The translations under genes were made by a program, and so were the position numbers. From an uncultured Schlesneria sp. (GTDB taxonomy: Bacteria; Planctomycetota; Planctomycetia; Planctomycetales; Planctomycetaceae), in assembly GCA_903904835.1 (NCBI GenBank), contig CAIVEI010000097.1, positions 1 to 64,000 of the forward strand: a stretch of DNA of 64,000 bases, in the 5' to 3' direction. Every line of letters begins with the position of its first letter. The stretch's first letter is position 1. Under the pieces are notes generated by a model, which worked only from the letters and a program-made list of their open reading frames with translations, did not search any database and was not told where the DNA came from. Below, one piece after another: positions 47,354 through 59,300 of this stretch.

Positions 47354-48316
47354 ATGTCAGGGCCAGCCGATATGTCAGCTCAAGAAATTCAAATGAACAC
47401 CAACGACCTTAATCGTAAGGGAGGTTTCTGGCTTCGCTTGTCGGTCGGATCAATCCTTGGGATTTGCGTTCTGGCTATTACCTTTTTTGGCAGCGATATT
47501 CCGGCATGGGGATGGATGTATGGCCTGTGGATGACAAGCCCAGACAATTCGCACGGGATCCTCGTTCCAGCATTTGCGATTTGGCTTTTGTGGCATCGTC
47601 GCAATCTGTTTCCATCCCCCATGCCGCCGGTTTCCATGTCGGCAGTTTTGATGGGTGGGGGGTTGATTGTTGCGGCGACGGCCATTCGATGTTTGGGGAT
47701 TTACACGCGGACGATTACGATCGAAGCCGTTTCGGTGGTGCCTTGTATCGCGGGGGTTGTGTTGCTTTGCGGTGGCTGGTCGGTTGTTCGATGGTCATGG
47801 CCAGCCGTGCTGTTTCTTTTCTTCATGATTCCTCTTCCCGGTGTCGTGGGGGGCTTGCTGAGTGGTGTTTTGCAAAAGATCGCCACAATTTCCAGCACTT
47901 ATTTACTGCAAACAATCGGAATTCCGGCTGTCTCAGAAGGGAATGTGATTTGGCTTACGCATAAGCCGCTTGGCGTGGCTCAAGCCTGCAGCGGCTTGCG
48001 AATGCTGACTTCATTCTTCGCTCTTTCGGCAGGGGTGAGTCTCGTGATTGAGCGTCCCATTTGGGAGAAATGCTTGATTGCCATGAGTGCTCCTGCTATT
48101 GCAATTGCTGCTAACGTTCTGCGGATATCTGCCACGGCAGTCGCTTACGAGTTCGGTAACGAAAAAATGGCCGAGCTCATTTTTCACGACCTTGCCGGGT
48201 GGTTGATGATGCCAGTCGGCCTGCTGCTTCTGTGGGCTGAGTTATATTTGGTTTCATTGGTTTTTGTGGAAAACGAGGAGCCCGAAATTGGCGGGCTTGG
48301 ATCACTTTCGGTGTGA
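47354..48316 (+). CDS. Exosortase
   Basis: A 320-residue membrane transpeptidase-like enzyme with about eight helices. The catalytic triad residues of the family are all present: cysteine 212 in QACSGLRML, arginine 257 in NVLRIS and histidine 278 in FHDLAGWLMMP. The N-terminal SPDNSHGILVPAFAIWLL motif is also typical. It is expected to cut PEP-CTERM-like C-terminal signals after export and attach proteins to a surface component. The ATG at 47354 is chosen because AGGAAAGG precedes it by five bases; the frame is open from 47309. It is the first gene of an apparent operon with kinase, EpsI-like and TPR genes. Confidence 0.94.
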   Translation: MSGPADMSAQEIQMNTNDLNRKGGFWLRLSVGSILGICVLAITFFGSDIPAWGWMYGLWMTSPDNSHGILVPAFAIWLLWHRRNLFPSPMPPVSMSAVLMGGGLIVAATAIRCLGIYTRTITIEAVSVVPCIAGVVLLCGGWSVVRWSWPAVLFLFFMIPLPGVVGGLLSGVLQKIATISSTYLLQTIGIPAVSEGNVIWLTHKPLGVAQACSGLRMLTSFFALSAGVSLVIERPIWEKCLIAMSAPAIAIAANVLRISATAVAYEFGNEKMAELIFHDLAGWLMMPVGLLLLWAELYLVSLVFVENEEPEIGGLGSLSV

Positions 48317-48400
48317 ACAACGGTCGGTTTTTGTTGGTCCTAATTCGGTTGGAATTACAGTTTTACTGGATCGTTTGACGTTAAGTGAGGGATTTTGCAA

Positions 48401-50803
48401 ATGAGCACGAATAACGACGATGATTTCGATGGCCCTGGCCAGGAATTCTCGTTACCTCATGAAATTGTGCCGATTGACCGATCACCGAAGATTGTTTCAC
48501 GCCGTCCTGTCGTGGTGGAAAGCCCGATTCAAGCTCCCGGCGAATCCCCTGATGCGCCTTCAGGAGGTGATTTTGACAAATACATCCACGCACTGAGGCG
48601 AAACTGGCTGCTAGGGACCATTCTGGGGATTCTTGCCGCTGGGCCACTGGCCGCTACGGCATGGTTTATGTTCCCCATACAATTCTCGGCGGTCGAATTC
48701 GTGCGAATTGCGCAAAGTCAAGCGACATTAGTGTTTGAGACGATGGATTCGACCGGGCGCGGTTCAGATTATCGGGGCTATAAGAACACGCAGAAGCAAC
48801 TGCTACTTCAACCACTTTCCTTAAGCAAGGCCTTAAAAGATCCGGACGTGGCAAGTCTTGCCATTGTGCGTGAAAACGTTGATCCGATCTCCTGGCTGCA
48901 AGAGAAGATCGAAGTTCAGTTCCCTGACAGTGGTGAAATGATGACTGTGACATTGAAGTTGCCCGATCCAGTCGCGGCTCACAAAATCTGTAAATCTGTC
49001 GTCGATGTATACATGGCAGACGTTGTGGAAAAGGAGCGAGCCGAACGACTTGTTCGTGTTGACCGGCTTGAAAAAATTCTTGTTGCCGCTGAGGACAAGG
49101 TTCGCAAAAAGCGAGGCGAATTGAGTAGTCTCGTTGATCGGCTCGGCACCAGCGATACGACGACCCTGAATCTCTCGCAACAAGCCCTTTTATCCCAGTT
49201 CAGCTTCCTTCGGACTGAACTTTCCAAAGTGCAATTCGAACTCTTACGTGCAAAAAGCGATCTCGTCACGAAAACTGGAGGGCAGGACAACGTCGATGGA
49301 GCCGTTGACAATTCGAAGTCAACTGAAAACACGAACGCCGAAAGTGCTAAGAATACGGGTGTTGCTAATCAGGACAGTTCGGCTCTCGAAGAAATCACTG
49401 ATCCATTTATGCTCGAGGCACTTGAAAGGGACGCCGCTGCTTCGCAACTGACCAGGGAAGTCGAACAATTGAAGACGAAGATCAGTCAGGCAGATAAAAA
49501 GTACGAACCCAAGATCGCTGCGTCTTATAAAGAGAAGTATAAAACGCAACTTGATGCCGCAAAGCAGAAGCTGGAAGATCGTACCAAGCGAGTTATTCAA
49601 TTAATGGAGGGCAAGAATTCAGGAAATGGTCTCCAAACAAATAATATGAGTTTGCCTCAGAAAATAGCAGCCCTCGAAAGTCAAGAATCGCACCTCAAAG
49701 AAGAGATGAGTAAGCTCGAAGTAGAATCGCGAAAATATGGGCGTTCATCGATTGACGTCGAGATGATGCGGCAGGAAATCAGCGGGCTTGACCCGGTTGT
49801 TGCCCGTGTGAGTGAAGAAATTGAACGAACTAAGATCGAATTGCAAGGATCGTCACGGATCACGCGTTATCCGTCGGCCGGTGTTCCGACCAGCGGAGAC
49901 AACAAAAAACGTCTCCCGATCGCCGCCGCTGCTGGCCTTTTAGGCCTCTTGCTGCCGCTGGGGTTACTGGTCTTCCGGGATTCGCTACAGAACCACATCA
50001 ATAACATTCGCTCTGTCAACAAGAACATGAATCTTCTGGTGCTTGGAACGATTCCACGTGTCCCGGTGAAGATCATGAAGCGTCTGAACGACCCGACCAA
50101 TATCGACGCCAAATATTGGCGAGATCGCGTTGCGGAATCCATGTCAGCAGTCACAGCGTTGTTGCTTAGGAAACTGCAAAATGAAGGGCATCGCGTGATC
50201 ATCATTTGTAGTGCGAAGTCAGGGGAGGGGAAGTCCACATTTGCAGAGCAACTGGCTCGAAGTCTTTCTGATTCCGGTCATCGAACGCTGCTGATCGATT
50301 TTGACTTAAGGCGACCGGAGCTGCATCGAAGGTTTAATGTTCCACTTGACCCGGGCGTTTGCCAGGTCCTTCGAGAAGGGCTTGAGTTGCCGGAGGCGAT
50401 CAAGGAGACAAAAAATCCTAATCTTACGCTGTTAACTGCTGGAGAGAACGTCGGAAGTCTTTTGCGGGACTCGGCGAATGGTTCGCTTGACGCATTGTTT
50501 AAGCGATGCCGAACGGAATATGAGTTAGTTATTGTTGATTCATGTCCTCTGTTACCAGTTGTCGATGGTCGAGTCATTGGCCAATACGCTGATAGTGCCA
50601 TCCTGACAGTCGTTAAAGATGTCAGCCAACTGGGTCAGGTCAACGCGGCTCGCGACATTTTGAACAACTATGACATCAACGTCCTGGGGTGTGTCGTTTC
50701 TGGCGAAGATTCAGGCGGGTATTACCATAATTACGGTCCAACGCACGACAGATCAGCGATAACGAAGGGGGTCTCGTCGTCGCGATCCGCCAGTGCAATG
50801 TAG
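48401..50803 (+). CDS. Polysaccharide chain-length protein with tyrosine autokinase domain (Wzc-like)
   Basis: About 800 residues. The cytosolic N-terminal 65 residues are followed by membrane helix 1 (residues 69-91), a long periplasmic coiled-coil region rich in glutamine, lysine and glutamate, membrane helix 2 (503-525), and a cytosolic BY-kinase domain with Walker A CSAKSGEGKST (near 603), Walker A' LLIDFDLRRPELHR (near 630) and Walker B LVIVDSCPLLP (near 709). The C terminus has a small tyrosine cluster YYHNY. It controls polymerisation and export length. The ATG at 48401 is used rather than TTG at 48395. Gap to the exosortase is 84 bases. Confidence 0.94.
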   Translation: MSTNNDDDFDGPGQEFSLPHEIVPIDRSPKIVSRRPVVVESPIQAPGESPDAPSGGDFDKYIHALRRNWLLGTILGILAAGPLAATAWFMFPIQFSAVEFVRIAQSQATLVFETMDSTGRGSDYRGYKNTQKQLLLQPLSLSKALKDPDVASLAIVRENVDPISWLQEKIEVQFPDSGEMMTVTLKLPDPVAAHKICKSVVDVYMADVVEKERAERLVRVDRLEKILVAAEDKVRKKRGELSSLVDRLGTSDTTTLNLSQQALLSQFSFLRTELSKVQFELLRAKSDLVTKTGGQDNVDGAVDNSKSTENTNAESAKNTGVANQDSSALEEITDPFMLEALERDAAASQLTREVEQLKTKISQADKKYEPKIAASYKEKYKTQLDAAKQKLEDRTKRVIQLMEGKNSGNGLQTNNMSLPQKIAALESQESHLKEEMSKLEVESRKYGRSSIDVEMMRQEISGLDPVVARVSEEIERTKIELQGSSRITRYPSAGVPTSGDNKKRLPIAAAAGLLGLLLPLGLLVFRDSLQNHINNIRSVNKNMNLLVLGTIPRVPVKIMKRLNDPTNIDAKYWRDRVAESMSAVTALLLRKLQNEGHRVIIICSAKSGEGKSTFAEQLARSLSDSGHRTLLIDFDLRRPELHRRFNVPLDPGVCQVLREGLELPEAIKETKNPNLTLLTAGENVGSLLRDSANGSLDALFKRCRTEYELVIVDSCPLLPVVDGRVIGQYADSAILTVVKDVSQLGQVNAARDILNNYDINVLGCVVSGEDSGGYYHNYGPTHDRSAITKGVSSSRSASAM

Positions 50804-50983
50804 TGGCAGCGTCAGAGGAAAAAACCTGGCTCGTCGGAATTACCAGGCATTTCCAGTTTATTTTGTACAGCAGAAAATCTGCTGTATCTCAAGATGTAAC
50901 AAGGGGCAGTGTGTTGTACGACGACGAGTACGCACGGTGTCCGTTAGAAGATTTTCGCTTGGATTCTCTATACGGAGCTAAAC

Positions 50984-51631
50984 ATGAATCAACTCGCCCG
51001 CAGAATCTGGCTCGCAGCGTTTTTGATGAGCTGTGGTCTGATTAGTACGGCCTGGATTCGTTCAGGATATACGTTTGAAGTTCAACCGCTCAAACAAGGC
51101 CTCGAGTCACTTCCAATGGAATTAGTCGGGTACACTGGGACGGATCAACCTGTTGATCCAGACGTATCTGCGGTTTTGAATGCAGATACGACGGTGAATC
51201 GTGTCTATATTCGACCTGATGGGACAATGATATTGTTGCATGCATCAGGATGGGTACGTCCCGAAAATGTGGCTGATGTTGCGCCCCACAATCCTAAAGT
51301 CTGTTATGTGAATTCCGGATGGAAAATCCTCGAAGAGCGAAACTTAGAATTGACGTCGTCGATTGGAAAGCTGCCGATGTGCGTCCTGCTTTTGGAACGA
51401 GATACCGAACGGTGCGTGATCGGTTTCTGGTATCAGATGGGCCAAACAATGTTTACGACAACAAAGGAAGCTCGCCAGCTTCATCGTCAGCTTTGGGGCA
51501 ATAAGAAATGGCCAGCCACGATGAAATTTCTGTTTCAAACGCCGGCACAAGCAGCACAAGGAATTGACTCGGTACTTCCCAGAATCGAAGAATTTGCCTT
51601 GATCGTACACCAATGGTCATTGGAGCTTTAG
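50984..51631 (+). CDS. EpsI-like exosortase-associated protein
   Basis: 215 residues with an N-terminal hydrophobic segment (IWLAAFLMSCGLISTAWI) and a periplasmic domain containing APHNPKVCYVNSGWKI, the HxPxxCY...GW pattern of the EpsI/DUF3485 family, which is encoded beside or fused to exosortases. It is thought to help the exosortase. The normal family length is 200 to 230 residues. It lies 180 bases after the kinase gene and precedes the first TPR gene, all in one direction. Confidence 0.88.
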   Translation: MNQLARRIWLAAFLMSCGLISTAWIRSGYTFEVQPLKQGLESLPMELVGYTGTDQPVDPDVSAVLNADTTVNRVYIRPDGTMILLHASGWVRPENVADVAPHNPKVCYVNSGWKILEERNLELTSSIGKLPMCVLLLERDTERCVIGFWYQMGQTMFTTTKEARQLHRQLWGNKKWPATMKFLFQTPAQAAQGIDSVLPRIEEFALIVHQWSLEL

Positions 51632-51762
51632 GCGAATTTTCGCGAGGTAAGTTCGTTTTCCCAGCCAGGATCGTGGTTCTCAAATGACGGAAATCGTCAT
51701 TACAAATGCAAGATCTTGTTTTCGTGAATTACTAGTCAAATTCGTTTTATTGGCCCTCTTCC

Positions 51763-54700
51763 ATGCGTAATAAACGCACGCTGAATCTCCCTGTTCTTGC
51801 GGGACTGTTGATATCTCCCTTCGTCGTTGCAGGGCTAATCCACCTTCTCCATCATTTTCAGATGGTAAGAAACGCGTCTTCCTACCTTCGTCAGGCGAGA
51901 CGAGCGATCGAGGAAGATGGTCCAAATTCAAAATCGACAGCCCTAGGTTACCTCGCACGCTACGTTCAGTTGGCACCCAATGACCCTGAAGGTCTGATTC
52001 TACTGGGTTTGCAATATGCGGATGTCAGTAGTTTTCAACGTGCTGCAATTATGCTGGAACGAGGATTAACGTTTCATCCTGATCGGGTGGACGTTCGACG
52101 TCGGCTTGTCGAATGCCTGATGAGGCTTGGGCGGTTTACAGACGCGAGTGACCATTTGCAGAATTTCTTACTGAAGGACACGCCAAAAGACGGCGAGTTA
52201 CTTCAGCAACTGGGCGAGTGTCAGCGTTCCAAGCAGGAGTTCGAACTGGCTGCGAAAACCTTTCAAGCCGCTATCAAGAGTTCGCCCGAGCGATTGGAAC
52301 CGTATGCAATCCTCGCATCGCTGCAGCAGGACCGATTGAATCTCGTGAATGAGGCGTTCGCGACGATCAATGAAATGGTTACTGCTAATCCAGACAACCC
52401 AAGGGCGTATCTTTATCGCGGCGAGTGGTTCCTGCGCCAATTTCGGGATTTCAAAACTCTGATCGCGAGCAATCGGTTGATGGATCGATCGACGTCGGAA
52501 AAGTTCCTTCAGAACGCCGAGTCAGATTCTCTTGAATTTCTGGAACGTGATCCTGGAAACGCGGAAGGTTTGATGTTTGCCGCCCGTATCAAATTGATCT
52601 CCGGCAAACGGGATGAATTGCGTCAATATCTTTTTAAAGGGATTGAACTTCATCCGAACAAAACCGGTTTTTATACGATGCTTTCCAATCTGGAATCGGA
52701 ATCAGGCAATCCGGCCCTTGCCGTCGAAGCGATGCGAAAAGGTGTTTTAGCGGCACCAAAAAATCCTGAGTTGCAATGGAATTTAGCGAGGCTTCTGATC
52801 GAATCCGATAACACGAACGAAGCGACTGAAATCATTGCGAAACTGCGTAACGACAAGTACCCCGCTGTGGCTCTGGATTTTCTTGAGGCACGGATGCTTT
52901 ACCGGCGAAGTGAGTGGTTGCCGATGATCCAGAAAATTGAATCAAAACGTGGACTCATTTCACCGACGTCTGAGACAGCATTTCTATTCAAAATGTCGGA
53001 ATACATGCTCGGAGTCGCCTACCGCGAAATTAATTCGACCGAACCGCAAATTGCCAGCTTTCGCCGTGCCCTTGCCATAGACCCGGATTGGATTCAAGCA
53101 AAGCTCGCGCTCGCCGATTCGTTGGCTGCTGCCGATCAGAGCCAGGAAGCTGCCTCGGCTTATGCGGAAATCTGTTCGACGCCGAATGCGCCGGTGTCCG
53201 CCATGATTGGATTGGCAAAATCGTTGATTCTTTTTAATCGGAACAAAATACGTTCCAATCAAGACTGGCGCGAATTTGACGTGGTGATTGCGAAGCTTGC
53301 GAAGCTCGATCCCCAACCAGTACAGGTCGCAATTCTGCAAACGCAGAAGTTAAGCGTGAGTTCTGAACAAAACGATGCAGCAAAATTTATTCGTTCCGCA
53401 CGAGAGAAAAATCCGCAGGCGTTCGAGTTGTGGTTTACGGAATTTGAATTGGCCGAGTCGAGACGGGATTCGAACTTGGCAACAGAATTGGTTCAAAAAG
53501 TCCGAGAACAATTTGGAGATGCGATCAATGTTCGGTTGATGCAAGGTCGTTCGACCATATTAAAGTCGGAATCGCCGGAGAGCGTGAAAGCAGAATTGCT
53601 GAAGTTGTCTGAACCTGATTCAACCTGGACGGAACAGCAAAAGATACAACTCGCCGAAATTTTTGCTTCGCTCTTTCTGTCGATTGAGGATTATGACAAC
53701 GCAGAACGTTTAGCACTGTTCGTGCAGAAAGCACAACCAAAAAACCTCCGCATTCGATCGGTCTTGCTCGAGGTCGGTCGGCGGTCAAAACGGTTAAATC
53801 AGATGGAGAATGCGCTTCATGAAATGAAAGCCGTTGAAGGCGAAGGGGCCGACTGGCACTATGGTCAAGCCCAGCGACTGGTTTTGGTTGCGCAGGAAAC
53901 GAAAGATTTGAAGTCATATCGAGAAGCCGTTGCTCATCTCGAGAAAGCGAAGGTGCTTCGTCCCACCGACGCCCAGTACCCGTCACTGGCGGGGAAGATA
54001 CTCGATATTCAAGGAGATCAACGGGCTGCGTTAACGCAGTTCCTTGAGGCAATTCGGCTGGGAGAAAAATCGCCTGTTGTCACCAGTCGTGCCCTGACAT
54101 TGTTGACGAGCTCACAGAAAATCGAAGAAGCCGACAAATTAATTTCGGAGTTGCGTGAAAAACGTGCACCGTTTACCGAGGAAATGTCGCGCATCGCCGT
54201 AAGCGTTGCTTTGCAGCTTGGCCGCAAAGATCTTGCGTTAAAATTGCTTGAACAACACGTTCGCGATTTTCAAGGTGGTTCCGATCCAAAGTGGCTGGCG
54301 AGGGCGTATTTTGCCGTTGAAAAATACGAAATGGCCGAAGAGCAGTTTCGATTAGCGATGGGTGCTAATGCAGGGGAACCCGATCTTTGGATTGGATTGG
54401 TTCAAACGCTCGCGCGTTCAAAACAGCAGGAGAAGGCCGAAGCGGCAATTGAGGAGGCCAAACTTGCGATTTCTGAAGACAAATCTGCGTTGACGATCGG
54501 TCAGTGCTACGAAATCGTTGGTAAGTTAAGTCTTGCGGACGAGTTTTACCGGAAGGCGATCATAAAATCGCCGGATAATCCACTTCTGCGACGCAAGCAG
54601 ATCGAATTTCAGCTGGGAAGTGGAAATTTCCGCGAGGCAGAAGTTTCTCTTCGCAAGATGCGGGAACAATTGAATGAAAACGATGAGGCGACGAAAAACC

Positions 54701-56112
54701 TTCGACCATGGGTCGATCGAAATATCGCAATTTGTCTGCTGGCGATGGGAAGCCCTCTGCAATTGACCGAGGCTCTCAAAATTGTCGATCAAATGATTCA
54801 GAAAAATGGCTCAGTCGCCAGCAATGATGATTTACGGCTGAAGGCCAGCATTCTCGCAAAATGGCCAACACGATCCGAACGGCAGCAAGCAATCCCGATT
54901 TTTGAAAAGCTTACAGGCGATGATAAATCCGTCACTGCCGAGGACCGTTGGCAGCTTGCAAACCTCTACCAGCAGGAAGGTGATTTGAAGAAGAGTCGCG
55001 CTGAATTGCTGAAGGCAATTTTCTTACGCAAGGATGACCCTCGATTCTACGTGCTTTATATCGGTCTTTCGTTGAAAGTGGACGAACTGAGTAACGCTGA
55101 ATTGTACATCGATGCGCTTCAGAAATTATTGCCCAATGATTGGCTGACGATCGACCTGCAAACGCAGGTTCTGTACGCTCGAAAGAAGTATCCGGAAATT
55201 GTCAGTTTACTGAAAAAGTTTGTCGCAAGTCCTGCTGGAGTTAAAGAAAAGCCAGAATCAGCTCAGTTTCGAAAATACTTAATCGGCAAACAGTTTGAGT
55301 TGTTTGGAAATAAGCTGACACGAGACGAACAGCCTGCAGTTGCCAGTCGTTTTTTTTCCGAAGCGGAATCTCTGTTTAATCAGATCGTCAAAGACAATCC
55401 TGATGAAATCATGGTATTGGTCGATTTTCTTGGTGGGACAAAACAAATTGATCGTGCACTGGATTTACTCCAGGAACATGGCGCTAAAACCGGTGTCGGT
55501 CGGATCATTAACGTGGTTCGCAAAATTTCAAGAAATCCCGTTGCGAGTCGCGAGCAACTTCAACGGCTTCAAGACCAGGTCACGCAGTTTCAGGCACTTG
55601 TCGATGACAAGAAGCTGAATGACCCAGCCATGTCGATTTTATTGACTCTGGCCGATTTAATGAGTTGGCGTGGCAACGTCAAAGAGTCTCAGACCGTATA
55701 TCAAGATGTTTTACGAAAGAGTCCCGACAACATCTATGCGTTGAATAACCTTGCTGTTTTGCTGGCGTTGAATGATATCAATCCTGCCGGAGCGATGAAG
55801 TTAGTCCAAAGAGCAATCGACAATGGAGGCCCGATGGACTCGCTGCTGGATACCCGAGGCCTCGTTCAACTTGCTGCCGGCCATTCCGAAACGGCGATTG
55901 GCGATTTTAAACAAGCGGTCTTTGAAAAGGAATCGGCCGAAAACCAATTCCACCTTGCACTCGCTTACGCAGGAATTCAGCGACTTAAAGAGGCGAAAGA
56001 TGCGTTGGATAACGCAATGAAACTAGGCCTGTACGAAGAGGAACTGCACCCGAAAGAACGAGTCAAGCTGAAAAGACTCAGAAGCCAAATTGCGTCAGGA
56101 GGGGCAATTTGA
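51763..56112 (+). CDS. Giant TPR protein, copy 1
   Basis: 1449 residues. A single membrane helix lies near residues 10-30 (LAGLLISPFVVAGLIHLLHH), so the rest is probably periplasmic. From residue about 55 the chain is made of TPR-like helix pairs all the way to the C terminus, for example YLARYVQLAPNDPEGLILLG and LNNLAVLLALNDINPAGAMK. It resembles PrsT-type TPR proteins of exosortase systems and would be a scaffold for glycan or protein assembly. It is paralogous over its whole length to the next gene: compare HFQMVRNASSYLRQARRA with EFQMSRNSSAYIREAKRA. Confidence 0.9.
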   Translation: MRNKRTLNLPVLAGLLISPFVVAGLIHLLHHFQMVRNASSYLRQARRAIEEDGPNSKSTALGYLARYVQLAPNDPEGLILLGLQYADVSSFQRAAIMLERGLTFHPDRVDVRRRLVECLMRLGRFTDASDHLQNFLLKDTPKDGELLQQLGECQRSKQEFELAAKTFQAAIKSSPERLEPYAILASLQQDRLNLVNEAFATINEMVTANPDNPRAYLYRGEWFLRQFRDFKTLIASNRLMDRSTSEKFLQNAESDSLEFLERDPGNAEGLMFAARIKLISGKRDELRQYLFKGIELHPNKTGFYTMLSNLESESGNPALAVEAMRKGVLAAPKNPELQWNLARLLIESDNTNEATEIIAKLRNDKYPAVALDFLEARMLYRRSEWLPMIQKIESKRGLISPTSETAFLFKMSEYMLGVAYREINSTEPQIASFRRALAIDPDWIQAKLALADSLAAADQSQEAASAYAEICSTPNAPVSAMIGLAKSLILFNRNKIRSNQDWREFDVVIAKLAKLDPQPVQVAILQTQKLSVSSEQNDAAKFIRSAREKNPQAFELWFTEFELAESRRDSNLATELVQKVREQFGDAINVRLMQGRSTILKSESPESVKAELLKLSEPDSTWTEQQKIQLAEIFASLFLSIEDYDNAERLALFVQKAQPKNLRIRSVLLEVGRRSKRLNQMENALHEMKAVEGEGADWHYGQAQRLVLVAQETKDLKSYREAVAHLEKAKVLRPTDAQYPSLAGKILDIQGDQRAALTQFLEAIRLGEKSPVVTSRALTLLTSSQKIEEADKLISELREKRAPFTEEMSRIAVSVALQLGRKDLALKLLEQHVRDFQGGSDPKWLARAYFAVEKYEMAEEQFRLAMGANAGEPDLWIGLVQTLARSKQQEKAEAAIEEAKLAISEDKSALTIGQCYEIVGKLSLADEFYRKAIIKSPDNPLLRRKQIEFQLGSGNFREAEVSLRKMREQLNENDEATKNLRPWVDRNIAICLLAMGSPLQLTEALKIVDQMIQKNGSVASNDDLRLKASILAKWPTRSERQQAIPIFEKLTGDDKSVTAEDRWQLANLYQQEGDLKKSRAELLKAIFLRKDDPRFYVLYIGLSLKVDELSNAELYIDALQKLLPNDWLTIDLQTQVLYARKKYPEIVSLLKKFVASPAGVKEKPESAQFRKYLIGKQFELFGNKLTRDEQPAVASRFFSEAESLFNQIVKDNPDEIMVLVDFLGGTKQIDRALDLLQEHGAKTGVGRIINVVRKISRNPVASREQLQRLQDQVTQFQALVDDKKLNDPAMSILLTLADLMSWRGNVKESQTVYQDVLRKSPDNIYALNNLAVLLALNDINPAGAMKLVQRAIDNGGPMDSLLDTRGLVQLAAGHSETAIGDFKQAVFEKESAENQFHLALAYAGIQRLKEAKDALDNAMKLGLYEEELHPKERVKLKRLRSQIASGGAI

Positions 56113-56336
56113 CGAGGGCACGTCGCGATGTTCGATCGCAATTTCTCGTTTGATGGCAAATTTAATTTTCGAATCGTGAGTTTGGCAGGAACTTGATGTC
56201 ATCGTTTTTAAGCAAATGACGAAAGCGAGCTATTTTTTGTGATCGATTGTCTTACCCGTTTTTCATCGACGATTGTTCTGCGGAACGAGATTTTTTCTGG
56301 AGCTGTGTCCGGGCCAGTAAGGTGGTTGTGGCTTTA

Positions 56337-59300
56337 ATGATGCCAAAAGTAAATGTTAAATTACTGATAATAATCCCCATCACATTCTTGATTTTGTGTT
56401 TGATGGTGTACGGCATTCACGAATTTCAAATGTCGAGAAATTCATCGGCATATATTCGGGAGGCAAAACGGGCTCAAGCGGAAAAGCGCCTGGATGCCGC
56501 CGCCTCGCATCTACTGCGATACACGATGCTCAAGCCCGATAATGTCGAGGGGCAGGTCCTTTTCGGGATGGTACTGGCCGAAATCAGTGAAACACATCCC
56601 CAACAGCTATCATCTGCGTATGTTGTTTTGGAAAAAGCGATCGGACTCGACCCGAGCAATGATGAGGTTCGTCGTAAATTAGCCAAATTAGCAGCGCAAA
56701 ACGGTCGGTTTGCTGAGGCCATCGATAATATTAACCATTTGCTGAAGGATTTTCCTGATGATATTGAACTGCTTGATCTTTTGAGCGACTGTCACGTGCT
56801 TCGTGGAGATTACAACGAGTCGGAGGCGATACTTGAATCCGCGATTGCGAAAGCACCAGATCGACTTCTGTCCTATTTAAAACTCGCCAATTTGCGGCAG
56901 TTGAAACTCAACCGTCCGGCTGATGCGGTGCTTCCGATCAATCAGATGGTTGCCGCGAATTCCGAGAATCCTCAGGCATATGCCAATCGCTCAGAATGGC
57001 TTTTGGAGCGGTTGAATGAACTGAAGAATTTGTCGAGGTTAAATCGCGATAAAGGCCAGGAATTCGCGCCCGAGATTTTGAGACAGGCCGACGAGGACGC
57101 CCAAGTCGCGTTAAAGCTTGCGCCTGATGATTTGGAAATAATTGTGCTAGGGATCCAGATCGCGTTCGAGCTGCGTCGGAAAGATGAATTACGTGCTTTG
57201 GCTCTGCGAGGGATCGAGCGGCATCCGAAAGATCCTCGCTTTTACCTTGCCATTTCGGAGTTGGAAAAAAACGAGTCGAACGGTTCTGCTTCAATCACCG
57301 TGTTAAATCAAGGCGTTGCCGCAATTCCAGATAATCTGCAATTAAGATGGGCTTTGGCAGATGCCTTGATTGATGCCGGTGAATACAGCGAAGCAAAAGG
57401 TCAAATTGATAAATTACGCAAAGGTGCCTTTCCTGACGTTCTGGTGCAATTTCTCGAAGCGAAAATCTCGATTTTTAATAGAGACTGGTTGGTCGGAATA
57501 GGTCAACTTGAAGCCCTTCGGCAGGGACTGCGTGATAAGTCCGACTTAATGAAACAAATTGAACTTTGGCTTGGTTTTGCTTACCGCGAAACGAAATCGT
57601 TTGACCAGCAGTTGGTCTGCTTCCGCCGCTCTGCTGCATTGGATCCTAGTTATCTTCCCGCACGATTGGCGCTGGCGGAAACGCTGATGAATGGAAATAT
57701 GCTTCCCGAAGCGATCAGCGAATTCGAGCAAATCTATGCGGCTCCCAAGTCGCCAGCGTCGGCATCAATTGGGCTTGCGAAATGCATCCTCCTTTGGAAC
57801 CTTGATAATCCTGTTCGTTTGCAACGCTGGGATGTTTTTGAACGGGCATTAAGTCGGCTTGAGCAATCTGAGCTACCGCCGTCGATCTGGGCTCAAATTG
57901 CCATTCTTCGCATGGAAAGACTGGTGAGTGCTTCGAAGCGTGACGAAGCAGAGAAACTCATTTCCGCAGCACGAGAAAAGTATCCCGATCAAATTGAGCT
58001 TTGGACGGCTCAGATTGCTCTGGCACAAGTCGCCAAGGATACCGAGCGCTGCGATGAATTGTTCCAGGAGGCATTGCTACGGTTTGGCGACACGGTCAGT
58101 CTGCGAGAATTAAAAGGACGGTATCTTGTCCAGCAACAAGGGGCAAAGTCTGCTGGAGAACTTGTCAAACTTACAACAGACAACCCATCATGGACCAATT
58201 CTGATCGAGTCAAATTAGCCAGTTCTCTCGCGTCTCAATTCCTTGCGATAAACGATCTTGAAAATGCAGCAAAACAGGGGCTTATTGCCAGTCAGGCGGA
58301 ACCCACGAACTTATCGATTCGACTTGTTTTATTGGATGTCGCCGTTGCGGCGAAGCGTTCCGATCTGATGCAACAGGTACTTGATGAGTGTCGAACTATC
58401 GCGGGCGAGGGGGCGATGTGGCATTTCGGAACGGCGTTGCTTCTCACGAAAATTCAGGAGCCTGACCAACCGGCGCTGCTCGATGCGATCTCGCATCTGA
58501 AAAAATCCAGAATTTTAGCGCAGTCGTGGAGCCGTATTCCCCTGTTAATGGGCGCGCTCTACGAACGACTCGGGGACCAAAAATCAGCAGTCGATCAATT
58601 CCTTGAGGCGGTTCGGCTGGGTGATCGTAATCCGGCGGTGACGAGCCACACGTTGTCCTTGTTATTCAATGCACGACGATTTGAAGAGGCTGAGAGTGTC
58701 ATTAAACAATTGCGTGAAACACAGAGTACTTTCACCAGTGAGATGGCACAAACAGAAGTTGACATCGCACTTCAGCTCGGTCGGGTGGATGCCGCGATTC
58801 AAGCAACTGAGCAACTTGTTCGTAACTCGAAGAATGTGGTCGATCCGGTTTGGTTAGGGCGTGTGTACGGGTCGCTCGGGAAATTCGCGCAGGCGGAAGC
58901 ACAGTTTCGCCGGGCGATTAAGATGGACGGGAAAAAATCGATTGCGTGGATCAATCTGGTGAAAGTTTTGACGCTGGCAAAACAACCCGATGCCGCGATG
59001 CAGGCGATCGAAGAAGCGAAGGCTACGATTGAAGAAGATCGGTCTGATCTTGCCATCGCATTTTGCTACGAGTTAGCAGGAAAGAGTGACCTTGCCCTGG
59101 CGACCTATCGATCTGCCTTCGAAAAATCGCCTGACGACGTCGCGGTTGGTCTTGGGCTTGTTGATTTTCTGTTGAAGACTGGCGCAGCGCAAAACGCTGA
59201 AGTTGTTTTGAGGAAATTGGTGAAATCGAGCAGTGGCGACGACGAGAACAGTCGAAATCAGCGTCGATTAATCCATCGAAAGCTGGCAAATCTTCTGATT